Assembly (NCBI RefSeq): GCF_003268595.1
Contig: NZ_CP029797.1
Span: forward strand, 3,493,501 to 3,557,500
Source of the DNA: Paraliobacillus zengyii
GTDB lineage: Bacteria; Bacillota; Bacilli; Bacillales; Amphibacillaceae
DNA: 64,000 bases
Reading direction: 5' to 3'
Shown: in pieces, positions 24,555-34,098 of the stretch
How the letters are laid out: each line of letters begins with the position of its first letter
Numbering within the stretch: position 1 is the first letter of the stretch
Notes under the pieces: generated by a model
Seen by the model: only the letters and a program-made list of their open reading frames with translations
Database searches by the model: none
Told to the model about the DNA's origin: nothing
Made by a program: the position numbers and the translations under genes

Positions 24555-27215
24555 TTACCTCAATCCAGCAATTTTTCGTGTAATATATTTTTCTATTTCT
24601 ACAATAACAAATACACTAGCACCAATGATTAGTGGAAAACGCCAATACACCAAATCTATTGGAACTGTTCCTAAGATCGTATTCATAAATGGTAAATATG
24701 TAATACCTAATTGAATTAATAATAGCAAGCCTGAAACCATAAACGCTGCTCTATTGGAGAAGAAATCTTTATTAAATGCAAAATCACGTTCATTTCTACA
24801 ATTAAACAAATAGAAAAGTTGCGAAATTACTAATGCATGCAAGGTTACTGTATTCACAACTGCAATATCATAACCATCACCAAGCAGATCTGCGTTCATC
24901 CAAAGAATTCCACCACCTATTAATAAGGAAACAAAAATTATCCGAAAGATATAGTAACCACTTAACAATTTGGTATCTGGACCTCTTGGTGAACGTTCCA
25001 TTGCACCAGCCTCTAATTTTTCAAAAGCAATAGCCAATGATACCGTTACTGCTGTGATCATATTGACATATAAAATTTGAACTGGTGTCAAAGGCATAAC
25101 CATACCAAATAATATACTAGCAAATATTAATGAAGCTTCCGCACCGTTTGTAGGTAAAATAAATAGAATTGTTTTCTTCAAATTATCGTAAACACGTCTT
25201 CCTTCACTAACTGCATTAACAATTGTGCGGAAGTTATCGTCTACTAAAACCATTTGTGAAGCTTCTTTCGCAACTTCTGTACCTTTTATACCCATGGCCA
25301 CACCAATATCTGCTCTTTTTAATGCTGGTGCATCATTTACTCCATCACCTGTCATAGCACTTATATGACCACGCGCCTGTAATGCTTTAACTAATTGTAA
25401 TTTATTATCTGGGCTTGTCCGGGCAAACACATCATATGCTTCTACAGTATCTTGTAATTCTGTTTCAGACATATTATCTAAATCGCGACCTTCAATTGCT
25501 CGTTCATTATTTGTAATACCCATCTTCCTTGCAATCGCGATGGCAGTTTCCTTGTGATCTCCCGTGATCATTTTCACTTGGATTCCTGCCTTTTTACACT
25601 CTTTAACCGCTTCTATTGCTTCTTCGCGAGGGGGATCCATAATACCAGCTAATCCTAGCATTGTTAATCCATCTATAATATCTTCATGGTCAATTTGTTC
25701 TGTAGAAGCATCGACATATTTCATTGCTGCGCCTATTATACGCTCCCCTTTTTCTGTTCGTCTCTGCATCTTGTCTTCCCACATTTTACGGTCTTCTGTA
25801 TCGTTTTTCAAGTTTGCCATGTCAAACAATCGATCAGGAGCACCTTTTACATAAATGATTTTTTGGCCATCTTCTTCTACAAGTGCCGCCATATATTTAT
25901 AAGAAGAATCAAACGGGATCTTTGAAATTACATCAAGTCGTGCAACGGGTTCACTAGCTTTTTCAGCTAATGTTATTAAACAACCTTCTGTCGGCTCACC
26001 ACTAATAACCCATTCATCCTTCTTATTACGTCTAAGCGTTGTATCATTTACTGTTTTTACTGCGGTTAAAAATTGCTGTAAAACCTGATTTTCAGTAACG
26101 CTAACTTCCTTTTGACCAGTTTGTATACTTCCTTCTGGGGCATAACCCGATCCAGTAACACGATATTCTGCTTTAGCAGTCATCACTGCTTGTACTGTCA
26201 TTTCGTTTTTCGTTAATGTTCCCGTTTTATCTGAACAAATTACCGATACTGCTCCTAATGTTTCAACAGAAGGCAAGTTACGCATAATGGCATTCTTTTT
26301 CGCCATCGTTTGAACTCCAAGCGCTAAAATAATTGATAATATAGCTGGTAGACCTTCTGGAATAGCTGCAACAGTTAAACCAATTACCGCTAGTAATAAT
26401 TCTCCCATTTCGTAATCATGAAACAGAGAACCAAAAACAAATAACGCTGCTGCTAAAAATAAAATAACAATTGAGATCATCTTTCCAAATTTCGCAGTTT
26501 GTTGTAGCAGTGGTGTTTGAATTTCCTCCACTTCTGTAATTGATTTGTTTATTTTACCAATTTCCGTATGCTCTCCAATTTCCACTACAAGACCTTTACC
26601 AGAACCACTCGCAACAGATGTACCTGAGAAAGCCAAATTTGTCCGATCACCTAATACTGTATCTTCTGGTAAAGGTTCTGTATTTTTGTCTACTGAAATC
26701 GCCTCACCCGTCAAAGGTGATTCCTCTATTTTTAAATTATCTGCTTGTATTAATCGAACATCAGCTGGTATCTTATCACCGGCTCGCAATATAACAAGAT
26801 CCCCTGGTACTAGTTCATTAGATGGTATATCTGAACGCTCTCCGTTACGAATAACTGTTGCTTGCAACGATAACATGTTTTTAATCCCTTCCAATGCTTT
26901 CTCCGCTTTATTCTCCTGAATATAGCCGATTGTTGCATTGATTAACGCGACAAGAATAATAACAACCGTATCAATATAATGTCCTAATATCGCTGTAATA
27001 ACTGCTGCTACTAATAATACATAGATTAATACATCTTTAAAATGTCGAATAAACTTTAGCCATACTGGATCTTTTTCCTGCTCTGGCAGTTCATTTTTAC
27101 CCCATTTTTCTTGTTGCTTATCTACATTTTTAATCGTAAGTCCAGTTTTTCTGTCCGTATTTAAATTCTCCACTACATCTTCTATTCCATAATGGAACCA
27201 TTTCTGTTTGTTCAT
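24555..27215 (-). CDS. Cation-translocating P-type ATPase, Ca2+ type
   Basis: An 886-residue membrane pump of the P2A type (SERCA/LMCA1/YloB-like). Seen are a cation-ATPase N-terminus (WFHYGIEDVVENLNTD), the actuator TGE motif near residue 170 (ESPLTGEAISV), helix-4 PEGLP near 287, phosphorylated Asp329 in SDKTGTLT, the hinge MTGDGVNDAPALK, and ten hydrophobic helices. Later helices carry NGAEASLIFA and YVNMITAVTVSLAIAFE. Calcium is the likely cargo, although related proteins move Na+ or H+. It is monocistronic with its own terminator. Start ATG 27213-27215 follows AAGGAGATG. Confidence 0.9.
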   Translation of the reverse strand: MNKQKWFHYGIEDVVENLNTDRKTGLTIKNVDKQQEKWGKNELPEQEKDPVWLKFIRHFKDVLIYVLLVAAVITAILGHYIDTVVIILVALINATIGYIQENKAEKALEGIKNMLSLQATVIRNGERSDIPSNELVPGDLVILRAGDKIPADVRLIQADNLKIEESPLTGEAISVDKNTEPLPEDTVLGDRTNLAFSGTSVASGSGKGLVVEIGEHTEIGKINKSITEVEEIQTPLLQQTAKFGKMISIVILFLAAALFVFGSLFHDYEMGELLLAVIGLTVAAIPEGLPAILSIILALGVQTMAKKNAIMRNLPSVETLGAVSVICSDKTGTLTKNEMTVQAVMTAKAEYRVTGSGYAPEGSIQTGQKEVSVTENQVLQQFLTAVKTVNDTTLRRNKKDEWVISGEPTEGCLITLAEKASEPVARLDVISKIPFDSSYKYMAALVEEDGQKIIYVKGAPDRLFDMANLKNDTEDRKMWEDKMQRRTEKGERIIGAAMKYVDASTEQIDHEDIIDGLTMLGLAGIMDPPREEAIEAVKECKKAGIQVKMITGDHKETAIAIARKMGITNNERAIEGRDLDNMSETELQDTVEAYDVFARTSPDNKLQLVKALQARGHISAMTGDGVNDAPALKRADIGVAMGIKGTEVAKEASQMVLVDDNFRTIVNAVSEGRRVYDNLKKTILFILPTNGAEASLIFASILFGMVMPLTPVQILYVNMITAVTVSLAIAFEKLEAGAMERSPRGPDTKLLSGYYIFRIIFVSLLIGGGILWMNADLLGDGYDIAVVNTVTLHALVISQLFYLFNCRNERDFAFNKDFFSNRAAFMVSGLLLLIQLGITYLPFMNTILGTVPIDLVYWRFPLIIGASVFVIVEIEKYITRKIAGLR

Positions 27216-27411
27216 ATTTCATCTCCTTCCTTCTAAAATTCACATATAGTAATACATTTTCAACTTTATCTGCTATCAAACACATTAATATATTCACTTA
27301 TTATTTATATTTTAAAAATATCTATACACCAAATAAAAAAACAGCGCCTTTTTAAGACACTGTTTTCACTATTGTAAGGTGAAAATTAAAGTAATTAGGT
27401 TTTGGGTAGCA

Positions 27412-27963
27412 CTACGATAAATCAAATACTTCCTCTAAGTGTTTATCAAGCTTTTCTAGATATCCACTTATATCAGGGGTTTTAACCTTGTGAACAGAAA
27501 AAGTTTTTAATTGCTTCATCCCAGTGAATTCCTGTGTTTTATGAAGCGGAAGTAATACATCATCAATAGCTTTCCCATCAAAGAATTCCGCTTTATTTAA
27601 AAACGCCTCTTCCGGTGCACCCCATGTTGTAGAGAACATATATTGTTTATCCGTTAACAATCCACCACACCCATAACCCTTTCCGCCTGTAAAAAAGAGA
27701 TCTCGCTTATAGATCTGTTCAAAATATGATTTGAATTTACCTGGTACACTAAACCAATAAATAGGAGTTTGGAAAATGATAATATCTGCCCATAAGAATT
27801 TTTCCTGTTCCTCTGTTATATCGTACCCCTGATCAACAATCGTTGTATCTATTTGATATACTGTTTCTAATTTTTTAATTATTGCTTGAAAGATAGTATG
27901 ATTTAGATCCCCTTTACTATGTGGGTACTTTTGATGACCGTTGATGATTAAAATATGTTTCAC
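27412..27963 (-). CDS. Flavodoxin-fold NAD(P)H oxidoreductase (MdaB/KefF type)
   Basis: A 183-residue cytoplasmic protein of the flavodoxin_2 family. Marks are HILIINGHQKYPHSKGDLN at the start (phosphate loop), WADIIIFQTPIYWFSVPGKFKSYFEQIY in the middle, and GYGCGGLLTDKQYMFSTTWGAP near the flavin. Relatives are quinone or drug-modulating NAD(P)H reductases. The start is the GTG at 27961-27963, because AGGGGATGAG precedes it at a normal distance; the upstream ATG overlaps that site. It is divergent from the membrane hydrolase, with a repeat remnant between. The physiological acceptor is unknown. Confidence 0.85.
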   Translation of the reverse strand: MKHILIINGHQKYPHSKGDLNHTIFQAIIKKLETVYQIDTTIVDQGYDITEEQEKFLWADIIIFQTPIYWFSVPGKFKSYFEQIYKRDLFFTGGKGYGCGGLLTDKQYMFSTTWGAPEEAFLNKAEFFDGKAIDDVLLPLHKTQEFTGMKQLKTFSVHKVKTPDISGYLEKLDKHLEEVFDLS

Positions 27964-28049
27964 TACATTCTCATCCCCTAACATTTATGCATACTTTTAG
28001 AGAGTATATGTTCTAACTCTGGAATTTAGTATCTATTTTTGTAAAAAAA

Positions 28050-28140
28050 CTTAAGCACAGTGATGCTTATGAAAGGAGCATGAAGTCAACTTTAGCTTTG
28101 AATGGTAAGACTTATTTTTCAGTTTCACTCTGCGACAGTT
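28050..28140. repeat. Repeat remnant, copy E
   Basis: ATGCTTATGAAAGGAGC, TGAAGTCAACTTTAG and CAGTTTCACTCTGCGAC echo the distal half of copy A (2208-2262). Only one end is kept, so this looks like a decayed copy. Confidence 0.55.
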
Positions 28141-28222
28141 GAGTTACTTAAAATATGTATTCATGTTAAAATTAACATGGCTCAAAGAAAAAAATGTAAG
28201 TAAACAAAAAGGAGAACTGAAC

Positions 28223-29926
28223 GTGCGCACTTCATTAAATAAACAATTAAACCAAACAAACCTATTTACGAAGCCTAGTCGTTCTTTTGCAAGTAGCTTC
28301 TCTAGCATGCTTATACTAGCAAATAGCTTAACGATTATAGCAGGAATTGTTTATCTATTAATTGATAGTTCAAATGGGTTATGGAATATCTACGGTATTT
28401 TTATGATGTTAACTCTTTTAGGTAACTTTATTGTGGCTGCTATTCCTAGTAATCAGAAGGGTCTCGATTACTTCTATTTAACCTTCACAATCTTAATAAT
28501 GTTACTCTTGCCTATTCTAAACTCCATCGCTTCTTTTGATCCTTTAAATACAACTTCACGAAGTATGGTTTCTATAATTCTATTACTTAGTTTGTTTATT
28601 TTAGGCGGGATAATAGCAGGAACGACACGTAAGAGTCTAAATAACATGGGATACATAAGATTTAGCAACACAATGACGCAAGATAAGAAGGGATTCTTCC
28701 ATATCCTGATGATAAGTCTATGGATACTCTGTCTGCTTTTAGGAGCATATGTATCGTTTCTACTAATAAGAGGAGAAAATAATGGTAGCATTGTTGAATT
28801 ATTCGTTCCTGGATATGCTTTGTTTTTCAGTTTAATAACGTTAGCAATCGTCGCACTGATTCTTAGAATGCGGACTGGTAAAAACCTTTCGTTTATTAGT
28901 ATCATAACTTCTATTATAGGAATAGCTGTTTCTATCACCTTTTCTGTTCCTCTCGTTACAACCGTATTAACCTTTTCAGAGATGGAAAATGACTTTTCAA
29001 ACACATTAAATGAAGCGGATCAAAATTCATTAACTGATAGTATGACAGATACTTTTTTAGACGTACCTTTTTCATTACCGGCTTACTTTTTCGGATTATC
29101 AACTGAAAACTATAATCTTGAACAAGACACTTTATTCTACTCAGGAACAGAGGGTGTGGATGAAGGAATTGAATTACACTTCGATGCTTATCTACCGACA
29201 TCAAATCCAGCCCAATTGCCTGGAAATAGCTCTGTTTTAATTCGAATTCATGGTGGCGGTTGGACAATTGGTGACAAAGGATCATCTAACAATGCAGCAG
29301 TTAATAAGTACTTCGCAAGTCAAGGCTATGTAGTATTTGATATTCAGTACGGATTAAGTAGTGAGGATAAATTTGTTGAATTTGCACCAGTCCCCGAAAA
29401 TATCGTTGCTGACTTCTCTCTTGATGATATGGTCCGTCACATCGGTCTTTTTACTAATTATTTAGTTGAAAACAATGATGATTATAATGCGAATTTAGAC
29501 TCCGTTTTTATCTCTGGGGCATCTGCAGGTGGACAATTAGCAAATGCAGCTGGTTTAGGCCTTACAAGTGAGAATTATCAAGATGTTTTAAACCCTGAAC
29601 TTGATGTAAATGGTATTATCCCGATTTATCCTGCCAATGGATTAGCTAAAAATATTGGAATAGCCGGTTCTGATTCGTTTATGGATACATCTCTCCTAGT
29701 TAAAGAAGATAGTCCGCCGGCACTCATATTCCAAGGAGACGCAGATGGCATTGTTGACGCATCTATTTCTCGTGATTTCTATGAAGCGTATCGAGAGAAT
29801 GGAAATGAGCAAGCTACTTTACTAATGATGCCTTATGCCGGACATAATGGGGACTATTATTTTGCTAGTTACTACAATCAAGCTTTTATTTACTATATGG
29901 AACGGTTTATGTATGTAAACAAATAA
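28223..29926 (+). CDS. Membrane-anchored alpha/beta hydrolase (esterase type)
   Basis: A 567-residue protein with an unusual build. Residues about 30-255 hold six or seven hydrophobic helices, and the C-terminal half is an extracytoplasmic alpha/beta hydrolase_3. That half shows the oxyanion motif IRIHGGGWTIGDKG, the nucleophile elbow SGASAGGQLAN, an aspartate in FQGDADGIVD and a histidine in PYAGHNGDYY. It should hydrolyse an ester, possibly of lipid or cell-envelope origin. The start is GTG 28223, since AAGGAG lies eight bases before it; the open frame extends 28 codons further without a site. It is single, just upstream of the S-box region but not part of it. Confidence 0.82.
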   Translation: MRTSLNKQLNQTNLFTKPSRSFASSFSSMLILANSLTIIAGIVYLLIDSSNGLWNIYGIFMMLTLLGNFIVAAIPSNQKGLDYFYLTFTILIMLLLPILNSIASFDPLNTTSRSMVSIILLLSLFILGGIIAGTTRKSLNNMGYIRFSNTMTQDKKGFFHILMISLWILCLLLGAYVSFLLIRGENNGSIVELFVPGYALFFSLITLAIVALILRMRTGKNLSFISIITSIIGIAVSITFSVPLVTTVLTFSEMENDFSNTLNEADQNSLTDSMTDTFLDVPFSLPAYFFGLSTENYNLEQDTLFYSGTEGVDEGIELHFDAYLPTSNPAQLPGNSSVLIRIHGGGWTIGDKGSSNNAAVNKYFASQGYVVFDIQYGLSSEDKFVEFAPVPENIVADFSLDDMVRHIGLFTNYLVENNDDYNANLDSVFISGASAGGQLANAAGLGLTSENYQDVLNPELDVNGIIPIYPANGLAKNIGIAGSDSFMDTSLLVKEDSPPALIFQGDADGIVDASISRDFYEAYRENGNEQATLLMMPYAGHNGDYYFASYYNQAFIYYMERFMYVNK

Positions 29927-29969
29927 TATCTTTTTATAAAGAATATTCAAATAAATTTAAAAAACCCAC

Positions 29970-29997
29970 TAGACACATAAGATATCTGTGGTATACT
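29970..29997 (+). promoter_or_regulatory. Promoter of the S-box operon
   Basis: TAGACA (29970-29975), a 16-bp spacer and TATACT (29992-29997) make a plausible sigma-A promoter about 20 bases before the first aptamer. Confidence 0.65.
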
Positions 29998-30020
29998 CTA
30001 TTTAACATTAAACATTTATA

Positions 30021-30163
30021 AAGAGTGGACGAAAGATCTGGCTTAACGACTCCACGGCAACCTGCTCAGCAAGGTGCCCCTACCAGCAAAGCATAAGCTT
30101 TGGATGATGAAGTAATTCGCGGATTAAAACCCTCTTTCATCGTCAGTTGAAAGAGGGTTTTTC
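30021..30163 (+). promoter_or_regulatory. Divergent S-box-like riboswitch with terminator (first of two)
   Basis: The leader aligns with the SAM-I aptamer: AAGAGTGG, CTGGC, GGCAACC, AAGGTGC and CCAGCAAA occur in order and at the right spacing. It departs from the family in the usual AGAGGGA segment, in the GATGA segment (here ACGACTCC) and in the joining bases between GGTGC and CCAG. A strong terminator follows (AAAACCCTCTTTCA/TGAAAGAGGGTTTT, 30126-30162). SAM sensing is likely but not certain. Confidence 0.7.
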
Positions 30164-30183
30164 TTGCAAATAAAACAAAATAA

Positions 30184-30334
30184 CTCTTATCAAGAGTGGT
30201 AGAGGGACTGGCCCGATGACACCCAGCAACCATTAAGTTACTACTTAAAAGGTGCTAATTCCAGCAGATTCATTCTGATAGATAAGAAGAGCATGCATTT
30301 ACCGCCCTCTTCTTAAAGAAGAGGGCTTTTTTAT
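30184..30334 (+). promoter_or_regulatory. SAM-I (S-box) riboswitch with terminator (second of two)
   Basis: This is a canonical S-box: CTCTTATCAAGAGTGG, AGAGGGACTGGCCCGATGA, CAGCAACC, AAGGTGCTAATTCCAGCA and GATAAGAAGAG in order. The terminator stem GCCCTCTTCTT/AAGAAGAGGGC with a T run lies at 30304-30333, ten bases before the ribosome site of metY. With high S-adenosylmethionine, transcription should stop here. Confidence 0.95.
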
Positions 30335-30356
30335 AACATTACAGGAGGGTTTTACT

Positions 30357-32153
30357 ATGACAAAAGAAAAAAACACAACGTATGACATCGAAACTTTAGC
30401 ATTACACGGCGGGCAAGCTCCCGATCCAACAACTGGTTCACGTGCAGTACCAATCTATCAAACTACTTCTTATGTATTTCATGACTCTGAACACGCAGAA
30501 CGATTATTTTCGCTTGATGAACCAGGTAACATTTATTCAAGAATTGGCAATCCCACTGTTGAAGTTTTCGAAAAACGGTTAGCTCTATTAGAAGATGGTG
30601 TAGCTGCTGTTGCGACTTCTTCTGGTATGTCTGCCATTACGTTATCTATTTTAAATGTAGCCAGTGCGGGAGATGAAATTGTAGCAGCGATTAACTTATA
30701 CGGTGGAACATATAATCTTTTTGCTATAACGTTACCTCGATACGGAATCAATGTAAAATTTGTTGATCCAAGTAATCCAGATAATTTTAAAGATGCAATT
30801 ACTGATAAAACAAAAGCAGTTTTCGGTGAAATTATCGGTAACCCTAACTTACATGTTTTGGATGTAGAGAAAGTAGCTGAAATCTCACATGAGGCTGGTG
30901 TACCATTAATTATCGATAATACCTTTGCCACGCCGTATGTGTGTAAACCTATTTTACTCGGTGCCGATATTGTCGTACACTCTGCTACCAAATGGATAGG
31001 CGGACATGGTACTACAATCGGTGGAATTATCATTGATGGTGGTCGATTTAACTGGAATTCAGAAAAATTCCCAACTTTCACAGAGCCTGATCCAAGCTAT
31101 AACGGTATTCGCTATGCAACAGATTTCGGCACTTTAGCATTTAGTACGAAAGTCCGTGTGCAATTGTTACGTGATTTTGGTGCATCATTGAGTCCATATA
31201 ATGCTTTCCAACTTATCCAAGGATTAGAAACTTTACATCTACGTGTACAGCGCCATAATGAAAATGCAATTAAACTAGCCAACTATTTAGATAACCATCC
31301 AGCAGTTGATTGGGTTGATTATCCTGGGCTTGAAAGTCACAGTTCACATGCCTTAGCAAAGGATATTCTAAATAATGGTTTTGGTTCCATTCTCGTATTT
31401 GGTATTAAAGGTGGCCGAGATGCAGGAAGAAAATTGATTGATAATGTCTCGCTCTGGTCACACGTAGCCAATGTTGGAGATGCTAAATCATTAATAATTC
31501 ACCCAGCTTCGACAACACATCAACAATTATCAAAAGAGAAGTTAATTGAAACTGGTGTTAAAGAAGAATTGGTAAGATTATCTGTAGGTCTTGAATCGCT
31601 TGATGATATTATCCATGATCTAAATCAAGCATTAGTTAAGGCAACAGGTATTGGCAAAGGCGAAACAAATGACATTGTCATCAACGATGAAGGAATCATT
31701 AAATGGGCGTTAAACTCCCCTTACGAACGATTTGAAATAGATGGCGTTGAAAAAACAAGACAAAAGACGTTAGCCATTGTTGGATTAAGCGGTAAAGAAG
31801 CAAGACCAAGTTACCGTCTAGCAAGAAAAATGCAACGTCTCGGTTATAAAATCATTCCAGTTAACCCACGTGAAACAGAAATATTGGGTGAAAAAGCTTA
31901 TCCAGATTTAAAGAGTATCCCTGAAGCGATTGACATTGTTCAAGTATTCAGAAGTCCAGAAGCAGCAATTGGCGTTGCAAAAGAAGCAATTGAAGTCAAA
32001 CCAAGAGTCTTCTGGTTGCAAGAAGGTGTGGTCTCACCAGAAGCTGCTGCAATTGCCAGCGAAGCAGGATTAGAAGTAATCCATAACAGATGTACGTATA
32101 AAGAGGCACAACGTTTACGCGGGTCAATTTCAACATATGCATGTGAAATTTAA
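30357..32153 (+). CDS. metY: O-acetylhomoserine sulfhydrylase (MetY) fused to a CoA-binding domain
   Basis: A 598-residue fusion. Residues 1-435 are a Cys/Met-metabolism PLP enzyme of MetY type (TLALHGGQAPDPTTGSRAVP, SRIGNPTVEVFE, Schiff-base Lys212 in HSATKWIGGHG), which joins O-acetylhomoserine with sulfide or a thiol. Residues about 470-598 are a CoA_binding_2 (YccU-like) Rossmann domain starting TLAIVGLSG and ending near HNRCTYKEAQRL. The pairing is unusual, and the added domain may bind CoA or acyl-CoA to tune activity. It is the first gene after the tandem S-box. A GGAGGG site lies seven bases upstream of the ATG. Confidence 0.92.
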   Translation: MTKEKNTTYDIETLALHGGQAPDPTTGSRAVPIYQTTSYVFHDSEHAERLFSLDEPGNIYSRIGNPTVEVFEKRLALLEDGVAAVATSSGMSAITLSILNVASAGDEIVAAINLYGGTYNLFAITLPRYGINVKFVDPSNPDNFKDAITDKTKAVFGEIIGNPNLHVLDVEKVAEISHEAGVPLIIDNTFATPYVCKPILLGADIVVHSATKWIGGHGTTIGGIIIDGGRFNWNSEKFPTFTEPDPSYNGIRYATDFGTLAFSTKVRVQLLRDFGASLSPYNAFQLIQGLETLHLRVQRHNENAIKLANYLDNHPAVDWVDYPGLESHSSHALAKDILNNGFGSILVFGIKGGRDAGRKLIDNVSLWSHVANVGDAKSLIIHPASTTHQQLSKEKLIETGVKEELVRLSVGLESLDDIIHDLNQALVKATGIGKGETNDIVINDEGIIKWALNSPYERFEIDGVEKTRQKTLAIVGLSGKEARPSYRLARKMQRLGYKIIPVNPRETEILGEKAYPDLKSIPEAIDIVQVFRSPEAAIGVAKEAIEVKPRVFWLQEGVVSPEAAAIASEAGLEVIHNRCTYKEAQRLRGSISTYACEI

Positions 32154-32216
32154 ATGAAACTATAATTGGCTTATAGAGATAAAAGTCGATTAGTAAAAAC
32201 AAAGGGGCAAATAAAA

Positions 32217-33221
32217 TTGAAAAAAATAGCATTGATTGATGTTAGAAGCTTTCTTGCAATTATTCTTGTAGGTGTTGTATTGGTAATAGCTGTAGGTTGT
32301 TCATCTGATACAAGTGGAGAAGAAACAGGTCCAGAAGAAATCCGTTTAGATTACGCATACTACTCTCCAACTAGTTTAGTTTTAAAGAAATTCGGTTGGG
32401 CTGAGGAAGAATTTGAAGAAGAAGGTATTGAGATTGAATGGGCATTAAGTCAAGGAAGTAATAAAGCTTTAGAATTCTTGAATAGTGATAGTGTCGACTT
32501 CGGTTCTACAGCTGGAGCGGCAGCTTTAATATCTAAATCAAATGGTTCACCAATTCAAAATGTTTATATCTATTCAAAACCTGAATGGACAGCACTCGTA
32601 ACGAATCCCGATTCTGACATTGAGTCAGTAGCTGACTTAACCGGTAAAAAGGTTGCAGCAACAATCGGAACAGATCCGTATATTTTCCTACTACGTGCAT
32701 TGGCAGCTGAAAATATCGATCCTGATGAAGTAGAAATTGTTAACTTACAACATGGCGACGGTGCATCCTCACTTGTTTCTGGGCAAGTTGACGCATGGGC
32801 AGGACTTGATCCTCATATGGCACGACTGGAAATTGAAGCAGACGCTGAATTGTTCTACCGTAATGCTGATTTTAATACGTATGGATTCTTAAACGTAAGA
32901 AATGAATTCGCTGAAAATTATCCTGATTACGTAAATCGTGTGATTAAAGTATACGAAAAAGCTAGAAATTGGATCCTTGAAAACCCTGAGGAAGCCGCTG
33001 AATTATTAGCTGAAGAAGCAGATATTGATGTAGAAGTTGCAAAAATCCAATTAGAAAGAAATGATTTTTCTAATCCAATTCCTGGTGATGTTCATATCGA
33101 AGCATTAATTGAATCTGGAGGCATTTTGCAAGATGGGGAAGTTATTGATGCAGATGCTAATATCGAGGAACTTACGAATGAATTAATTAACCCCGCTTTT
33201 GCAGAAGAAACAGTTGAATAA
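32217..33221 (+). CDS. Sulfonate/nitrate-type ABC transporter substrate-binding lipoprotein
   Basis: A 334-residue lipoprotein (lipobox IAVGC followed by SSD) of the SsuA/NMT1-like periplasmic-binding family. Seen are LDYAYYSPTSLVLKKFGWAEEE at the start, VDFGSTAGAAALISKSNG, LTGKKVAATIGTDPYIFLLRAL and VDAWAGLDPHMARLE. Relatives bind aliphatic sulfonates, taurine or similar anions. The start is TTG 32217 with AAAGGGG at nine bases; the ORF runs 17 codons further upstream without a site. It is second in the S-box operon, which points to a sulfur-containing cargo. Confidence 0.88.
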   Translation: MKKIALIDVRSFLAIILVGVVLVIAVGCSSDTSGEETGPEEIRLDYAYYSPTSLVLKKFGWAEEEFEEEGIEIEWALSQGSNKALEFLNSDSVDFGSTAGAAALISKSNGSPIQNVYIYSKPEWTALVTNPDSDIESVADLTGKKVAATIGTDPYIFLLRALAAENIDPDEVEIVNLQHGDGASSLVSGQVDAWAGLDPHMARLEIEADAELFYRNADFNTYGFLNVRNEFAENYPDYVNRVIKVYEKARNWILENPEEAAELLAEEADIDVEVAKIQLERNDFSNPIPGDVHIEALIESGGILQDGEVIDADANIEELTNELINPAFAEETVE

Positions 33222-33237
33222 GTGGGAGGAATAACAA

Positions 33238-34083
33238 ATGTCTAAAAATGAAGCTGATGTTTCAAGTGCATATGTTACGAGTCAAGTGAAAAAGGATAAA
33301 CTTAAAAAAGCTAGAAATAAACGTTCACAAACTATTATTTTAGGCAGTATATTACCAGTTATATTGCTTATCTTCTGGGAGCTTCTAAGTAAAGCGGGGG
33401 TCTTCCCCTCCTACCAACTCCCGGCTCCTTCAATAATATTCTTAACCATTCTGGAAATGGGCCAGACTGGCGAATTATGGGGGCATATTGGCATTACCGT
33501 TTATCGTGTCTTTGCTGGTTTTGTAATTGGAACACTTGTAGCCATACTATTAGGTTCTCTTGTTGGTTTCTATCAAAAAGCGGAACAATTATTTGATCCA
33601 ATTATACAAGCCTTTCGTTCGATTCCATCACTAGCATGGGTACCCTTATTTATCTTATGGATGGGTATCGGGGAAACATCTAAAATCACGATGATTGCAG
33701 TCGGGGTATTTTTCCCCGTTTATCTAAATCTTGTTAGCGGTATTTTAGGTGTAGATCGGAAATTAATTGAAGTTGGAAAAATGTATAAATTAACGCCTTT
33801 TCAGCAAGTACATCGCATTATATTACCAGCATCCTTACCTTCTTTTTTAATTGGCTTACGCAGTGGACTAGGACTTGGTTGGATGTTCGTTGTTGCAGCA
33901 GAATTAATGGGGGCAAGTCAAGGTCTAGGATATTTACTTGTATTAGGACAAAATACACTATCACCAGAAACGATTATCTCCAGTATTATTCTCTTTGCAA
34001 TTATTGGTAAATTATCAGACTGGTTGCTAAAGATTTTAGAAGAACGCTCACTACACTGGCAAGATCGATTCGTAAAAACATAA
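33238..34083 (+). CDS. Sulfonate-type ABC transporter permease (SsuC-like)
   Basis: A 281-residue BPD_transp_1 membrane protein with about six helices. The N-terminal 35 residues are charged and cytoplasmic. The coupling-loop region reads AFRSIPSLAWVPLFILWMGIGE, and the EAA-like motif falls at about LTPFQQVHRIILPASLPSFLIGLR. It belongs with the preceding binding protein and the following ATPase; gaps are 16 and 15 bases. No SsuD-type monooxygenase is encoded in the operon, so imported sulfonate, if that is the cargo, would need an enzyme encoded elsewhere. Confidence 0.92.
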   Translation: MSKNEADVSSAYVTSQVKKDKLKKARNKRSQTIILGSILPVILLIFWELLSKAGVFPSYQLPAPSIIFLTILEMGQTGELWGHIGITVYRVFAGFVIGTLVAILLGSLVGFYQKAEQLFDPIIQAFRSIPSLAWVPLFILWMGIGETSKITMIAVGVFFPVYLNLVSGILGVDRKLIEVGKMYKLTPFQQVHRIILPASLPSFLIGLRSGLGLGWMFVVAAELMGASQGLGYLLVLGQNTLSPETIISSIILFAIIGKLSDWLLKILEERSLHWQDRFVKT

Positions 34084-34098
34084 CAGGGGGAAACCGAC

